From Methanosphaera sp. ISO3-F5 (GTDB taxonomy: Archaea > Methanobacteriota > Methanobacteria > Methanobacteriales > Methanobacteriaceae), in NCBI RefSeq assembly GCF_034480035.2, contig NZ_CP118753.2, positions 1,397,426-1,461,425 of the forward strand: a stretch of 64,000 nucleotides of DNA, given 5' to 3'. The translations under genes were made by a program, and so were the position numbers. A model generated the notes under the pieces. That model worked only from the letters and a program-made list of their open reading frames with translations. It had not been told where the DNA came from and did not search any database. Shown piece by piece: positions 1-15,300 of the stretch. The first letter of the stretch is position 1; each line of letters starts with the position of its first letter.

Positions 1-121
1 ATTAATTGTTTATTGTTCTTTTAATATATGAACATTTTAAAATTAGTATAATTTGGGGTTTACTTATATCAGAGACAATATTCTTTTTACTTCATGACAT
101 AAAAAAAATAAAATAATAGTC

Positions 122-145
122 GTAGAAATTGGTGTATATTTCTAC
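122..145 (-). terminator. Hairpin plus T-tract downstream of the giant adhesin gene
   Basis: A perfect 8-bp inverted repeat (GTAGAAAT / ATTTCTAC, 8-nt loop) lies about 200 nt past the stop codon of the adhesin-like gene. Read on the minus strand it is followed by a T-rich stretch (positions 98-120), which suits archaeal termination at U-rich tracts. The rest of 1-350 is AT-rich and holds no gene that I can see. Confidence 0.4.
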
Positions 146-350
146 TATTTTATGATACATTTCTTCTTGTCAATTTTCTTTACTCACCACAGTAAAAAAA
201 AAAGTGCTTCACTACTAGTCATATTCCTTGACATATACTGTGTACCAAAAAATTATTTTCTTATTATTTTATATGTGAATTTATTTAATTAGTAAAAAAA
301 TAAGAGTATAAGTAATTATACCCCTACTTTACAAAAAAAATATTAATTCC

Positions 351-3300
351 TTAACTTGTTAGGATGTCTGTTGTTGTTAATCTTGCTCCATAGTACGGTT
401 GTCTAGGACCAGTAACAAGAGTTAATGATTTGACTTTCGTACCTTTTGCAAGTTTAATATTTTTCAAATCAACGTTTCCATTTCTTACTGAAACGTAATA
501 TACTTTACCGTTTTGTTTATATGTTTTTCCATTGATCTTCAGACATACTTTATTGGTTCCAACAAGCAATTTGTTCTCGTAATCTGTAAGATTTGCTTTA
601 ACACTTAAAACATTACCTTTTACAGTTACACGTTTAAAGTTAACATTCACTATGCTTCTTTCCACATTATAATACGTTTTGTTCCTAGTGTCAGGGTAGA
701 ATCCAGAGTTAATATATACTGCTTCTACAGTGTAGTTTCTGATTTTTCCATCATTATCTACTGCTCCTGTTCCACTAGGCACGTGGTAGACATAGTTTAC
801 AACTGTACCCTCTACTGGTACAAGAATATTGTTTCCAGATTTATCCTTAAGGGTTACTCCATTAATTTTAAGTAACACACTGGCATTTGTGTATATGCTG
901 GTAGTGTTACGTGCATTACTGGTCACATCCCTTAGTTTTACTGTTATAACAATATCATTGTTTTGTTTAACTTTGCCCGGAAGTACTTTTACAGATAATT
1001 GTGCTGAACGTTTACGTATATTTGCTACTGCAACATTACCTTTTGCACTTTCATACTTGTAGCTTCCACTGTAGGATGCAGTTATGTTCTTACCGGCACG
1101 TAGGTAAAGATCAGCTTTCATTGTATACGTTACAAGTCCATTCACTACTTTGAATTTATATGGACTGGCCGTGTTTGTATCGAAACGTCCATCTAGTCTT
1201 AGTGTTCTACCGTTTAGTTTGAATACTATGTTTCCTCCATTCACTGGGTTTCCTTTTTCATCTACAATATGTGCTGTGAGTGTTATGTCTTCTCCTATAG
1301 TTCCTTTCACGGAGTCTACTGTGAGTTTAACTTTTACTTTAGCAATATTATATGACGTGGTTACCGTTTTTGTTTTGTGTGAGGAGTCTCCATTGTACCT
1401 TGCAGTTACGCTTCCTTTTCCACTTGGAAGGTCTATTGGTACTGTTGCTGTACCAGTTTTTCCTACATTAACGTTTACTTGTGTTCCGTTTGGTAGTGTT
1501 ACTGTTACGGTTCCACTCACTGGTTTTCCGGTTGTGGAATCGTTTAGTGTAACTTTTATCTTGGTAGAGCCTACACTTGAATTATCTATTGTTACAGCCA
1601 TGTTTGTGTCACGTCCATTGACGTTAACATTTCCTATTGTTTTATTTGCTGCTTTGTAGTTGGTTGATGGTTCATAGTTTGCAACTAGTGTGTATTTTCC
1701 GGTATCCTCTATACTGGTTTGTATTGTTGCTTTTCCATCTTTATCTACTTTTGCTCTTCCAACAGTTTTTCCGTCAACTGTAATGTTAGCATATCCCTCT
1801 GTGACAGGTTTTCCTGTTACAGGATCACGTACTTCTACTGTTACTGTCGTGTTACCGGCAGTGTTGTTTGTGACCCTTGCTGTTATGCTGGTGTCTCTTG
1901 GTGTGACATTCACAGGTACCCGTATAGTGGTGCCTTTGTGTTCATCATCACCAGGGTATGTTACTGTTACCGTAGTGTTTCCAACTGGTACATTTACTGG
2001 TACTGTTACTGTACCGTTTACTAGTTTGCCACTAGTTTTTGTACCATTAGGTAGGGTTACTGTTACGTTTCCGTTTAGTCCTTTTCCTGTTGTTGGATCT
2101 TTCACATCTACTTTTATTGTGGTGTTGCCACGGGTACTGTTTGTTACAGTTGCTGTTACCCTTGTATCTCTTGGTGTGACATTCACAGGCACTTGTATGC
2201 TTGTAGCATTGTGTTGGTTGTCACCAGGGTATGTTACTGTTACCGTAGTGTTTCCAACCGGTACGTCTACTGGTACTTTTACACTTCCGTTCTCAGCTTT
2301 TGCTGTTATGTTTGTTCCATTTGGTAGGGTTACAATTACTGTTCCGTTTATTGGTTTTCCAGTTGTTGTGTCCTTAATGGTTACATTTATGGTTGTGTTG
2401 CCAGCAGTGTTGTTGGTTACTTTTGCTGTAACGTTGGTGTTTCTTCCATTTACTTCTATGTTTTGTAGAGTTTTGTTACTGTTTTTGTAGTTTGGTTTTC
2501 CATCATAATTGGCAGTTATCGTGTAGTTTCCTGTACTGTTTATGCCAGTGTTTACTGTTGCAGTTCCATCAGGTCCTACAGGTACTTTACCTGCTGGTTT
2601 ACCGTTTACTACTATTTCAACTGTTCCCTCTGTGACTGGTTCGCCGGTTACTGGGTCATGTACTGTTACTTTTACTGTTGTGTTACCAGCAGTATTGTTG
2701 GATACTATTGCATCTATTGTACTGTCACGTGGGTTTACAACTACTGGTATTGTCTTGTTGTATTCCTCGTAGGTTCCATCAGTAGGGAATGTGACTGTTA
2801 CGTTTCCTCCAGGAACAGGAATATCAACAGGTACAGCTGCACTACCATTAGTTACCTCTACAGGTACTTCAGTACCATTAGGTAAGGTAATAATAACTGT
2901 ACCGTTTAATGGTTCGCCGGTAGATGGGTCTTCTAATGTTATGTTTAATGTTGTGTTACCTTTAGTGTTGTTTAATTCTGTTACTGTTACGTTAATATCA
3001 CGTGGCTCTACAGTTACTGTTATGTTAGTTTCTGTTTCATTGTATGTGTCGTCACCTGGGTATACAACTTTTATTGTGTTGTTACCTACTGGTAAGTCAA
3101 CAGGTACAACAGCACTACCATTTGTTACGTTTACATCCACTTTTGTTCCATTTGGTAATGTTACGATAACAGTACCATTTAATGGTTCTCCAGTAGTTGG
3201 ATCTTCTAAGGTTATGTTTACTTTAGTTTCTCCTCTGGTAGTGTTTGTGATATCTGCACTTACATTGGATGCTTTTGGTTTTACATCAATGTTTCCAAGT

Positions 3301-6300
3301 GATTTGTAACTTGGCGTGTAGTTTTCTGTTCCTTCATAGTTTGCTACGAGTGTGTATCTGCCAGTAGCATTGATATTTGCATTGAGTGTTGCCTTACCGT
3401 TACTATCTACAGGTACACGGTCAACTGTTACTCCGTCAACAGTTAGGTTAACGTATCCTTCAGTAATTGGTTGTCCAGTTACTAGGTCACGTACTTCTAC
3501 TGTTACGGTAGTGTTACCAGCAGTATTGTTTGATACTTCTGCTGTTATACTACTACTTCTTGGTGATACGGTTATTGGTATTGTGATGTTTGTTCCGTTG
3601 TGTACGTCGTCTCCTGGGTAGGTTACTGTTATGTTTCCTCCAGGAACAGGTACGTCAACAGGCACTTCAACACTACCATTTGTAACATTTACAGGCACTA
3701 CAGTACCGTTTGGTAATGTAATGTTAACTGTTCCATTAAATGTTTCATTAATTGTAGGATCAACTAGTGTGATGTTTATGGTTGTGTTTCCATATGTATC
3801 ATTTTCAACAGTTACTGTAATGTTACTAGTTCTACCAAGTACTTCAACATTATCCAATGTTTTACTGCTGCTTGTGTAGTTTTCTGTTGGTTCATAGTTA
3901 GCTACAATTGTGTAATTACCAGTTGTGTCGATGTCAGCATTTAATGTTGCTTTTCCATCTGGTCCTACTGGTACACGGTCTACAAGTTCACCGTTTACAG
4001 TGATGTTCACATATCCTTCAGTGATAGGTTCTCCTGTTACTGGGTCACGTACTTCTACTGTTACTGTAGTGTTTCCAGCAGTATTATTTGAAACTGTAGC
4101 ATTTATACTACTATCACGAGGGTTTACAACAACAGGTATTGTTGTATTGTATCCTTCATATGTACCATCTGTAGGGAATGTGACATTCACATCTCCTCCA
4201 GGAACAGGAATATCAACAGGTACAACTGCACTACCATTAGTTACATCTACAGGAACTTCAGTACCATTAGGTAATGTTACGATAACAGTACCGTTTAATG
4301 GTTCTCCGGTAGATGGGTCTTCTAATGTTATGTTTAATGTTGTGTTACCTTTAGTGTTGTTTAATTCTGTTACTGTTACGTTAATATCACGAGGTTCTAC
4401 AGTTACTGTTATGTTGGTTTCTGTAGCATTGTATGTGTCGTCACCTGGGTATACAACTTTTATTGTGTTGTTACCTACTGGTAAGTCAACAGGTACTTCT
4501 ACTGTACCATTTGTTACATTAGCTTCTACTCTTGTACCGTTAGGTAAAATAACTGTTACTGTACCGTTTAATGGAGTGTCAGTTACAGGATCTACGAGAG
4601 TAATGTTTACTTTTGTTTCTCCTCTGGTAGTGTTTGTGATATCTGCACTTACATTGGATGCTTTTGGTTTTACATCTATGTTTCCAAGTGATTTGTAACT
4701 TGGCGTGTAGTTTTCTGTTCCTTCATAGTTTGCTACGAGTGTGTATCTGCCAGTAGCGTTGATATTAGCATTGAGTGTTGCCTTACCGTTACTATCTACA
4801 GGTACACGGTCAACTGTTACTCCGTCAACAGTTAGGTTAACGTATCCTTCAGTAATTGGTTGTCCAGTTACTGGGTCACGTACTTCTACTGTTACGGTAG
4901 TGTTACCAGCGGTATTGTTTGATACTTCTGCTGTTATACTACTACTTCTTGGTGATACGGTTATTGGTATTGTGATGTTTGTTCCGTTGTGTACGTCGTC
5001 TCCTGGGTAGGTTACTGTTATGTTTCCTCCAGGTACTGGTACATCAATAGGCACTTCAACACTACCATTGGTTATGTTAGCTGTAATATTAGTACCGTTT
5101 GGTAATGTAATGTTAACTGTTCCATTGAATGTTTCATTAGTTGTTGGGTCTACGAGTGTAATGTTTATGGTTGTGTTTCCATATGTATCGTTTTCTACAG
5201 TTACTGTTATGTTACTGCTTCTTCCAACTATTTCCACATTGTCTAATGGGTAGCTGCTACTTGTGTAGTTTTCGGTTCCTTCATAGTTTGCAACAAGACT
5301 GTATGTTCCATTAGTTTGGATGTCTACTGGTATTGTTGCTTTTCCATCAGGTCCTACAGGTACTCGACCAACAGTTTCATCACCAACTGTAACATTCACA
5401 AATCCTTCAGTAATAGGTTCACCAGTTACAGGATCAACAATTTCCACATCAACTGTCACGTTTCCAGCAGTATTATTAGCTACTGATGCTGTAGTTGTAC
5501 TGTTACGTGGTTGTATTGTTATACTGTCTTCAATTATTGTTTTGTTGTAGTTTGTATCTTCTGGGATTACAGTTATGTTATAGTCTCCTCCTGGTACTGG
5601 TATGTCTACTGGTACTGTTACTGTACCATTTTCTATTGGTGTAGTTACGTTTGTACCATTTGGTAGTGTTATAATTACTGTTCCGTTGATTTTTTCTCCA
5701 TCTACTGGGTCAACTACTGTTACATTAATTGTTGTGTTACCAAGAGTATTGTTTGTTACATTGACTTCTACAGTTAATGGTTTTATTAATACATTGTATG
5801 TTGTGCTTGTGTTTATGCTAGTAATGTTTTCATTTCCAGCATAGGTTACGTTAACATTTACTATGCCAACATTGTTTATTATTATGTTGTTTAGTTCATA
5901 TTTTCCATTTATTACTTGTATGTTATCGTATGGAGTGTTGTTAACTGTAATGGTTACTGTTGTGTTTAATCCATTTCCAAGTCCATCATATAATGTTCCC
6001 ATTATTGTATTGTTGTGACCTACATATACTTCTGGTAATGTGGTGTTTACTGTGAGGTTTGCTGTTTGTTTTGTTACATTTATGCTTGTTAATTCTTCAG
6101 CATTTTCTGGATCGTCTATGTGTTGGTTGTAGCTGTCACTGTCAAGTCCGGTACTAGCTTTGTATTCATCATTTTCTATGTAGTTTACATGGATGTTGAA
6201 TGTTCCGTTACCATTGATGTCAAGTTTTATGTAATTGTTTTGGGCATTGATTTGTCCTGTTCCAATTACGTTTCCTTCATCGTCGGTTACGTTTACTAGT

Positions 6301-9300
6301 CCTTTTGTTACAGTGCGTCCTTCATAGTCTTTTACTGTTACATTTAATGTTATGTTTCCGGCTGTGTTGTTTTCTATACTTACAATTGTGGTTGTAGGTA
6401 TTTTGTCAACATTGAAGGTTGTGTTTGCTATTATTTCACTTACGGTTCTGCTTCCAAGGTAGGTTGCATTTACGTAGTATGTTCCATTGTAGTCTGGTGT
6501 GTAAGTTGTTGAATAGTATCCATTATCATCTGTTCTTATTGTTTCACTGTCAGTATTTATGTCAATTATTATCTTGGTACGTTTAACAGGGTTACCACTT
6601 GCATCAAGTAGTGTTCCGTTAATTGTAACTGGTTGACCTATGTATACTTTTTGTGGTGTTGCGTTTACTGTTAATGTGTAAACTATTTCTTCCACATTTA
6701 TTTCAGTGAATTCTTCAGGGTTTGTTGGGTCTTCTTCATAACTTGTTTTGTTCACTCCGGTACTTTCTTCGTATACATCATTTTGCAAGTATTTGACTGT
6801 GATACTTGTTGGTTTTACTGATGTTATGTTTAAAGCAATTGTTGTGTTACTGCTTGTCACATTTACTTGGAAAGTTTTTCCAGGAATTGTTATTTGTAAT
6901 GTACCAGTTGATACATTGTTTTCTCCTTCTGTTATTGTATTGTCAATAACTGCTACGTCTATTGTAACATTTCCACTAGTGCTGTTTAATAAGTCTACGA
7001 GTGTAGTTGTTGGTATTCTGTTTATTGTGTAGTTATCAGTAGCATTGCATGGGTTGATATCATCTGTTCCATTGTATACTGCTTTAACTTCTACAGTGTC
7101 CACGAAGTGTGTGGTTCTGTTGTATTCAAACGTTCCATTTATTACTTCTACTGTGATGTTTTCTACATCATTGAAGGATAATGTTATGTTTGTTGTAATA
7201 CCTTTTCCTAGTCCATCGGTTAGGTTACCCATGATTGTTACGTTACGTCCAACATATCCATAGTCATTTACTACTTCAAGTGTTAGTGTAGCGTTTTGTT
7301 TTTCTAGGTCTACATTGTCGAATGGCTTATATTCTTCTGGGTTTCCAGTTTCATAGCTTTCTCTTGTTATACCTGTACTTGCTTCGTATTTGTCATCTCC
7401 CATGTAATCTACTTGGATATGATATTCTCCGCTTGTACTGTTTATGTCTGCAAGAGTTATACTAGTGTATTTACCAGTTATTGTATGGTTACTGCTGGTA
7501 TCATTTACTGTTACTGTAATGTTTCCTTCAAGTACGTTGTCACCATATTTATCAACAACTTCAACAACTATTGTTACGTTTCCAACAGTATTGTTTTCTG
7601 CGTTTACTATTGTTGTTGTGTTTATTTTATTGATCTTATATGTGTCGTTACTTGTTGCCTTGTTAGCTGTACTGTTTCCGAAGAATGTTCCACGTACAGT
7701 TACATTTCCAGCTAAGTGTGTACTTCTATCAAAGGATACGTGTCCGTTTGTTACTAGTACTTCTTGTTCATCTTCATTATTGAATGTTAATTCCACATAA
7801 CCTGTTATTGGGTTGCCCATTCCATCAGTTAATCTGATGTCTATGGTTATGTGTCTTCCTACATCAACATTGTCTTCTAAAGCATTGATAATTAATGTTA
7901 CATTTTCCTTATCTGCTGTTATTCCTGTGAATTCTTCAGGGTTTCCACTTGCAATACTGTCATTTGTCATTCCAGTACTGTTAAGGTAAGTGTTGTCTTC
8001 TACAAATTCTACTTTAACATCTACATGTTCAGTTGTGTTTAATCCTAATTTAATAGGTGTTACTTCACCACTTACTGGGTATAATGTTGAAGTTCCGTTT
8101 ACTGTTACATTAATTTGTCCACTTGTTACAGGATGATTATATTCATCTGTAACGTTTACTCCAATGGTTACATTTCCAACAGTGTTGTTTATGATTGAAA
8201 CACTTGTCGTTGTAGCAAGTTTTGTTATAGTGAATGTTGTTGAGACTGTCTGATTTGCTACTCTGCTGTTTCCATTGTATGTGGCGTTTGCAGTGTATGT
8301 GCCGTTATGGTCTGCTCTAAAGTGTACAATGTAATGTCCATTGTCATCAGTGTAGTTAGTTAATGTTGTTGCATTACTTATTGTTACACTGATTAATCTG
8401 CCAGTAATAGCTTTGTCTAGTCCGTCTTTAAGGTATCCTTCGATTGTAACTATATGTCCAACTTTGCTGTCACCACTATTGGTTATAGTCATGTTAGCTG
8501 TTTGTTTGATTACTTCAATGTTAGTTAGTTCTTCAGGATTTTCCGGATTTTCTGTGTAACTCTTATTGGTTACTCCCATACTTTCCTGGTAGGTTGCATT
8601 TCCATCATATTTTACACTTAGTGGTGCATATGGTAATGCACTTGTAGTGTTGAGTTTTAGGTTTGTGACCGTGCCTGTGATATTTAATGGTATTTCGTTG
8701 CCATTAAACATTACATTTAATGTTCCATTGGTTAATGATTCATTGGTTAACTTATCTTTAACTACAATGTTTATCTCGGTGTTACCTACTGTGTTGTTTA
8801 TGATGTCTACTATTGTTACGGTAGGTCGTAGGTTTATAATGTATGTTGTTGATGCACTTACAGGGTTGATGTTATCGTTTCCTGCGTATGCTACTGTTAC
8901 ATTTATTTCTCCTACACGTACTGATTGTCTTGTCCAAGTGTATTCACCATTTACAACCGGTACGCTACCATTAAAGTCTACCCTTTCGTCTCCATACATT
9001 ACGGTAATGTTCACTGTACCGTTGAGCTTGTTACCAAGACCATCAGTCAAGTTACCTTTGTAGGTTACGTTACTGTATACGTATACCCTGTTTGGTTCTT
9101 CGACGATGGTGATTGTTGCATTCTGTTTACTGGTTTCAACACCAGTAAATGGCACTTCACCATCCGGGCTCTGGTAGCTCTCACTGGTTATACCAGTACT
9201 GTTTTCATATGTATCATTACCCAGGTATTCAACGCCTATCACGTATGTACTGGTCATATCTGTCACATTCTCTAGTGTAATGTAAGTGTACTTACCAGTA

Positions 9301-12300
9301 ATACTGTGTGTACTGTTGGTTCCGTTTACGGTTACATTGATTGTTCCACTGGTTATTGCATCAGTGTACTTGTCAATTACTTCAACTCTTATGGTTACAT
9401 TACCAATAGTACTGTTTTCCACATTGACAAGTGTATGAGTACTTATCTTGTTAACATGATACACATCAGTGCTGGTAGCCCTGTTGGCTGTGCTGTTTCC
9501 AGAGAACACACCAGTTACTGTTACTAATCCTGCAAGGTGTGTTGCTCGGTCATATGATGTATGACCATTAGTTACTAGTACAGTGTATTCTTCTCCATAA
9601 ACTCCATTAAATGTAAGGTTTACATATCCTGTCACAGGGTTTCCCATTCCATCAGTTAATCTGATGTCAATAGTCATGTGACGTCCAACGTCAACATAAT
9701 CATCTAAAGCATTAACAACTATTGTCACATTTTCACGGTCAGCAGTTATACCAGTGAATTCTTCAGGGTTACCACCTGTTATACTGTCATAGGTCATTCC
9801 AGTACTGTTAAGGTAAGTGTCGTCCTCCATGAATTCCACTTTTACACTTACATGCTCGGTAGTGTTAAGTCCTAATTTGACTGGTGTAACATTTCCTGTT
9901 ACATTGTATATTGTTGATGTTCCGTTTACTGTAACATTTAATTGTCCGCTTGTCACTTGACTGCCATCAATACCTGTTACGTTCACTGCTATTGTTACAT
10001 TGCCCACGGTATTGTTAAGGATGCTTACCACTGTTGTGGTGTTTATCTTGGATACTGTGAATATTGTTTGTCTTGTTGCTCCATCTATGGATGAGTTTCC
10101 ATTGTATGTTGCTATTGCCGTGAATGTTCCGTTATGATCTGCTGTGTAGTATACCATGTAGTGTCCATCACTGTCTGTGTAATTTCTTAGTGTTGTACCG
10201 TTTACTGTAACTGTTATCAGCTTATCAGCTAATGACTTGTTAAGACCGTCCTTGAGGTCTCCTTCTATTGTTACAGGGTATCCTACTAGTGTGTTTCCAC
10301 TGTTTGTGATGTTCATGGCTGGTACTTGTGATTTTACATCAATACCTACGAGTACTTCTCTGGTATCGTTATCTAATCCGTTACTGGATTCATATTTATT
10401 TGTTCCTTTGTAGGTTACTGTTAGTAGTGTGTTTTTGCGTGTTACATTAAGAGGTATTATCATTTCAGTACTGTTTAGTTCTACTTCAAATGTTTTATCT
10501 TCTAATGTAATGCTTAGGTTTCCATTGTTAACGAGTTCGTTATGGTATGTGTCGTTAACCACTACTTTTATGCTTGCATTACCTACTGTATCATTTAATA
10601 TTGTTACGAGGGTTTCTGTTGGTAATTTGTTAATAGTGTAATATGTTATGTTGTTTGAAGCATAGTATGTTTTGTTTTCATTGAATCTTGCTGTTATATT
10701 CTTTATTCCAGAAACAGTTTCACTAATATCTTGTATGGTTAATCCTTCCTCTGGAATGTATACCGTTACTTCTTCTCTGTCATTGATTTTATAGGTTATT
10801 GTACCTGTTATTGCTTCATCATTTGATGTTAGTTTAATCATTACATCAAATGCTTGTCCTATGTAGGATTCATTACGTGAAAGTGTAATGTTAATATCTG
10901 TTGGTAACTTGATTAGGTTACCGCTTGCTGTTGTATTACTTGCATGGTATGTGTCATTTCCAGTGTAGCATATGAGTGCTGTATCATATTCCTCTGTGAG
11001 GTATGATTCTGGTATGGTGTAAATGATTTTACCATCAACAAGGTAATCTCGGATATTGTATTCAGCTACATAGACGTCATTAACTGTTACATTAAATTTA
11101 CCATCATGTATTTCATGAATGTTAATTGTGTCCTCTACTACAATATGTAATGTTACATTGGTTCTTGTGTAATTTAGTACTGTTACACGAGTTTCTGTAG
11201 GTAATTTGTTCACAGTGTAATTAATTGAATTGTTTGTTCCATTAATTGTTGCACCGTTTCCAGCGTATACTACTGTTACGTTCACGTTACCGGTTAGGTG
11301 TGTGTTTCTTGTGTAGGAGTATCTTCCGTTTGCATCTGTAGTGTTATATTCCTCTTCTGGAGTGTTTATTCCATCATTGAATACAAGTTTTACTGTTGCA
11401 TCTGGGATTGCTCTTCCAAGGTCGTCAGTAAGTATACCACTTATTATCACATCTTTTCCTACTCTTATCATTTCAGGATCGGATCCTATTGTGATATGAG
11501 ATTCAAGCATACTTGTCTTTATGGTGTTGAATTCTGTACCGTCACCATTTTTACCAGTACTGTTAATGTACTTGTTGTTATCAAGGTAGGTTACTTTTAC
11601 ACTAAATGTGTCAACACTGCTTATGTCAAGCTTGATAAGTGTTTCTATGCCTGTCACATTATATGTGCTGTTTTGGCCGTTTATTGTTACATTAATTTTA
11701 CCAATATCTGCTTGGCTTCCATCATGACCTGTAACTACTACTTTTATTGTAACATTATCTACTCTACTATCAACTAATTCAACCACTGTATCTGTTTCTA
11801 TCCTGTTTACAGTGAATTCTACGCTCTTAGTTCCACCTACAATGTTTCCAGTACCAGTATATGTTACTGTTGCATTGTATATTCCATCATGGTCAGGGGT
11901 GTACTGGGCAGTGAATTTACCATCTGCATCGGTTGTTGTTCTTATGGTTGTACCGTTCACATGGATACTTATACTGGTATCTGGTAGTGTACGGTTTAAT
12001 CCATCCTTAAGGGTACCGTTGATTGTTACAATTTGACTTACATTTCTTGGACTTGTTGCACTTACATCTATGATAGGTATTTGTCCAACAATTGTAATGT
12101 TTGTAAGTTCTTCTCCGGTACTTCTGTAACCTTTGCTTGACATGTAAACAGGGTTTTCAAGGTATGTTACTGTGAATGCTACGTTTGGTCTTGCATATGT
12201 GGTGTTTACTTTGATTCTTGTAATACCAGTGCTGTTCACATCCACGTATGAGGTTTCATTTCTCAGGAATACCATGAACTGTCCACTAGTTACAGTGTTG

Positions 12301-15300
12301 TTCATATAATCTTTCACTACAACATCTACTGTGAAGTTTTCCACAACATTACTTACTATTGTAACATTTGTTGTAGTTGGAATCTTATCTACAATGAAAC
12401 TAGTGTTTGCTGTTGAATTAGAGATGCTGGTGTTACCATTATAAGTTGCAGTAACTGTAATGTTACCACTTCTTACTGTAATGTTTTCAAGGCTAAATAT
12501 GCCATCTCTTACGCTTGCAAAGTATGATGTTCCATCTATTGTGATGTTCACAATGTCTGTTCCATCTATTGCTTTATTACGATCATCATATAGTGTACCA
12601 GTAATTTTAACTGTTTCTCCTACAATGAGGCTTGTAGTGTTTGCTTGTACAGTTATTACTGATTCTTGTCTTGTTGTATTAAATCCATTAAATGTTGAGT
12701 TTTCTTTTCCTAACGTTCTGGCACCAATACCCGTACTGTTGTCATATACATTGTTACGAACATATTCTACTGTAACGTTTACCATGCCCATATCATTAAT
12801 ATCTGGTAATTCTATGCGTGTTACACTACCAGTTACCTGGGTTAATGGTAATTGTCTGTTGTTTACTGTTACATTCAATTGACCCGTGGTCACGTTTGCT
12901 CCAGTACTGTCAATTACTTTAACATCTAGTGATGCATTACCTACTGTACTGTTTGCGATTTCAACTATTGTTTTGGTTGGAATACGCTCTACTGTGAAAG
13001 TGACTTGTTCTGAGTCAGCTGAATCAACTCTTCCAGGGATTCCCTGGAATGTTGCAATAACATTCTTAGTTCCTATGCTGCTTGTTACATTGGTTATTCT
13101 GTATTCACCATTGTAAAGAGTTGCATAGTATATGTCATCACCTATCACTATTTTAACAAGGTTTTCTCCACTAATTCTGGCATTTAATCCATCAACCACT
13201 GTACCGTTTATTTCAACACTTTCTCCGAGTATTACATTATCATCGGATACTGATATTGTTATTGTTGGTGTCTGGTTAATTACTTCGATTTCGCCTAGTT
13301 TTTCCTTAGTAGTGTTGTCTATTGCAGTACTGTTTAAGTACTTATTGTTTTCCAGGTATTCAGCGGTTATTGTGTGTTTACCTGAACTTGTTATTGGTAT
13401 TATTGTACTGTTACGATTTAATAGGTTTATCTGTGCGATAAGGCCTGTAGCGTTATATATGTTCACATAACCCGTACTGACTCTTGTATTATCAACTGTA
13501 TTTACAACGCTTACTTCTAGTATTACATTACCTGCAGTATTATTTGCTATTACTGCTACTGTATTTGTTGGTATCTTGTATACTGTGTAGTTTGTAGTGT
13601 TTGTAGCACGTGCTACGGTATCGTTTCCTTCATAAACTACGTTTACTGTGAATGTTCCGTTTCCTTTGTAGCTTAGTCCGTCATCAAATACTGTTTCATA
13701 GTAACCATAACCGTTGGTAGTTGTGTGTGCTGTTGTACCATTGATTGTGATTGTTATGTCTTTATAAGCTACACTTCCCAGTGGGTTGTATAGTCTTCCA
13801 CTGATTATTAGCTTATCTCCAAGGTATAATTCCCTCTGATTAAGGGTATTGTTCCTGTTTACGTTCACTGTTATTGTTGCCTTTTGTTGTTCAACGACAA
13901 TGTGTGTGAACTCTTGACTGGTATTTGAACTGTTTACTCCACTACTTGGAAGGTATGAAGGGTTTTCAAGATAGTTTACCGTTACTGGCACGGATGATCC
14001 AGGGTTTTCAATACTTATTGGTATTATTGTTGTACCGGTACTGTTTACCATGATAGTATGTGTTTGTCCATCATAGGTAACTTCCAGTGTACCAGTGTTC
14101 ACTACCTTGTTTCTGTCAGTGTCATTTACGACAACACTTATCTGTAGGTTTCCGGTTGTGCTGCTTGTCACATCTACAAGTGTTTGTGTTGCTAGTTTTT
14201 CTATAGTGAATGTCTTGTTTCCAGTTGCCGGATTCCATCCAGGGCTTCCAGGATAAACTACATTTATTGTGAAGTCTCTTCCTGTTTCGTTCGTGAATGT
14301 TATGTTTAATCCGTTTTCTCGAGAACTCATACGGTTTAGGTATGTTGTGTTGCCTATTGTTATGTTTACTCTTGCATTCTGTCTTTTGTTTTCACTATTT
14401 ACTAGTTCTACAAATACGTTAACTGTTTCGTTAACTTTGAAAGTGTCCTTGTCTAAGCTTATTTTAACTGTTAGGTTTCCCTTATTAGTTAATTCACTTA
14501 TACTATTACTGCTTTCATCATATTTTTCGTTACCATGGTACGTTACAAATACGTATGTTGGTTTACCAGTCTTATCATAATCTTCTGCATCAAAGAATTC
14601 GTTTCCTAAACTTATATAACAATATCCTTCATCGGTTATTATGATAGGGAATTTCTGGTCATCATTTGACTTGTTGAAATAATAATATGAACGATTATTG
14701 TCTGAACCGTTTACTTTAATTTCAAACCATCCTTCCCTTAGAATATTTCCTGATCTTTTATCAGTAAACCATACTTTATATGTAATGTTTCCTTCAGTAT
14801 AGCTTTCACTTGTAATATATGTTCTTGTTGGAAGCTTGTTAATCTTATAACTAACTGAATTGTTACAGCCACTAATAATGTGGTCACTGCTTCCAGCATA
14901 TTTTACAGTGACATTAATTCTTTCACCGGCAAGCTGTGTAATCCTAGTGTATGAGTATCTACCATTACTATCAGTACTTATATCATTTATTGTATGGACT
15001 GTGTTTCCATCATGTACTATGAATGTTAATGGTGCATTTGCTATATTGTTTCCAAGAGAATCCATGAGTCTTCCATTGAATATTACGTCATCACCCACAT
15101 GTGCTTCTAGTGGTAAAACATTTATTGTTATATTGGAAGCTCTGCTTGTTGGAGTAAATGTGATATTAGTTTCACCTGTTACTTCATCACTTGCAAGGCT
15201 TGGATTATAGTATTCACTACCAAGGTATGTGATTTTAATATCAACATCATCAAGGCTTGTGATTTCATCTAATTTTATATAGCTCGTGCTTGTATTGAAT

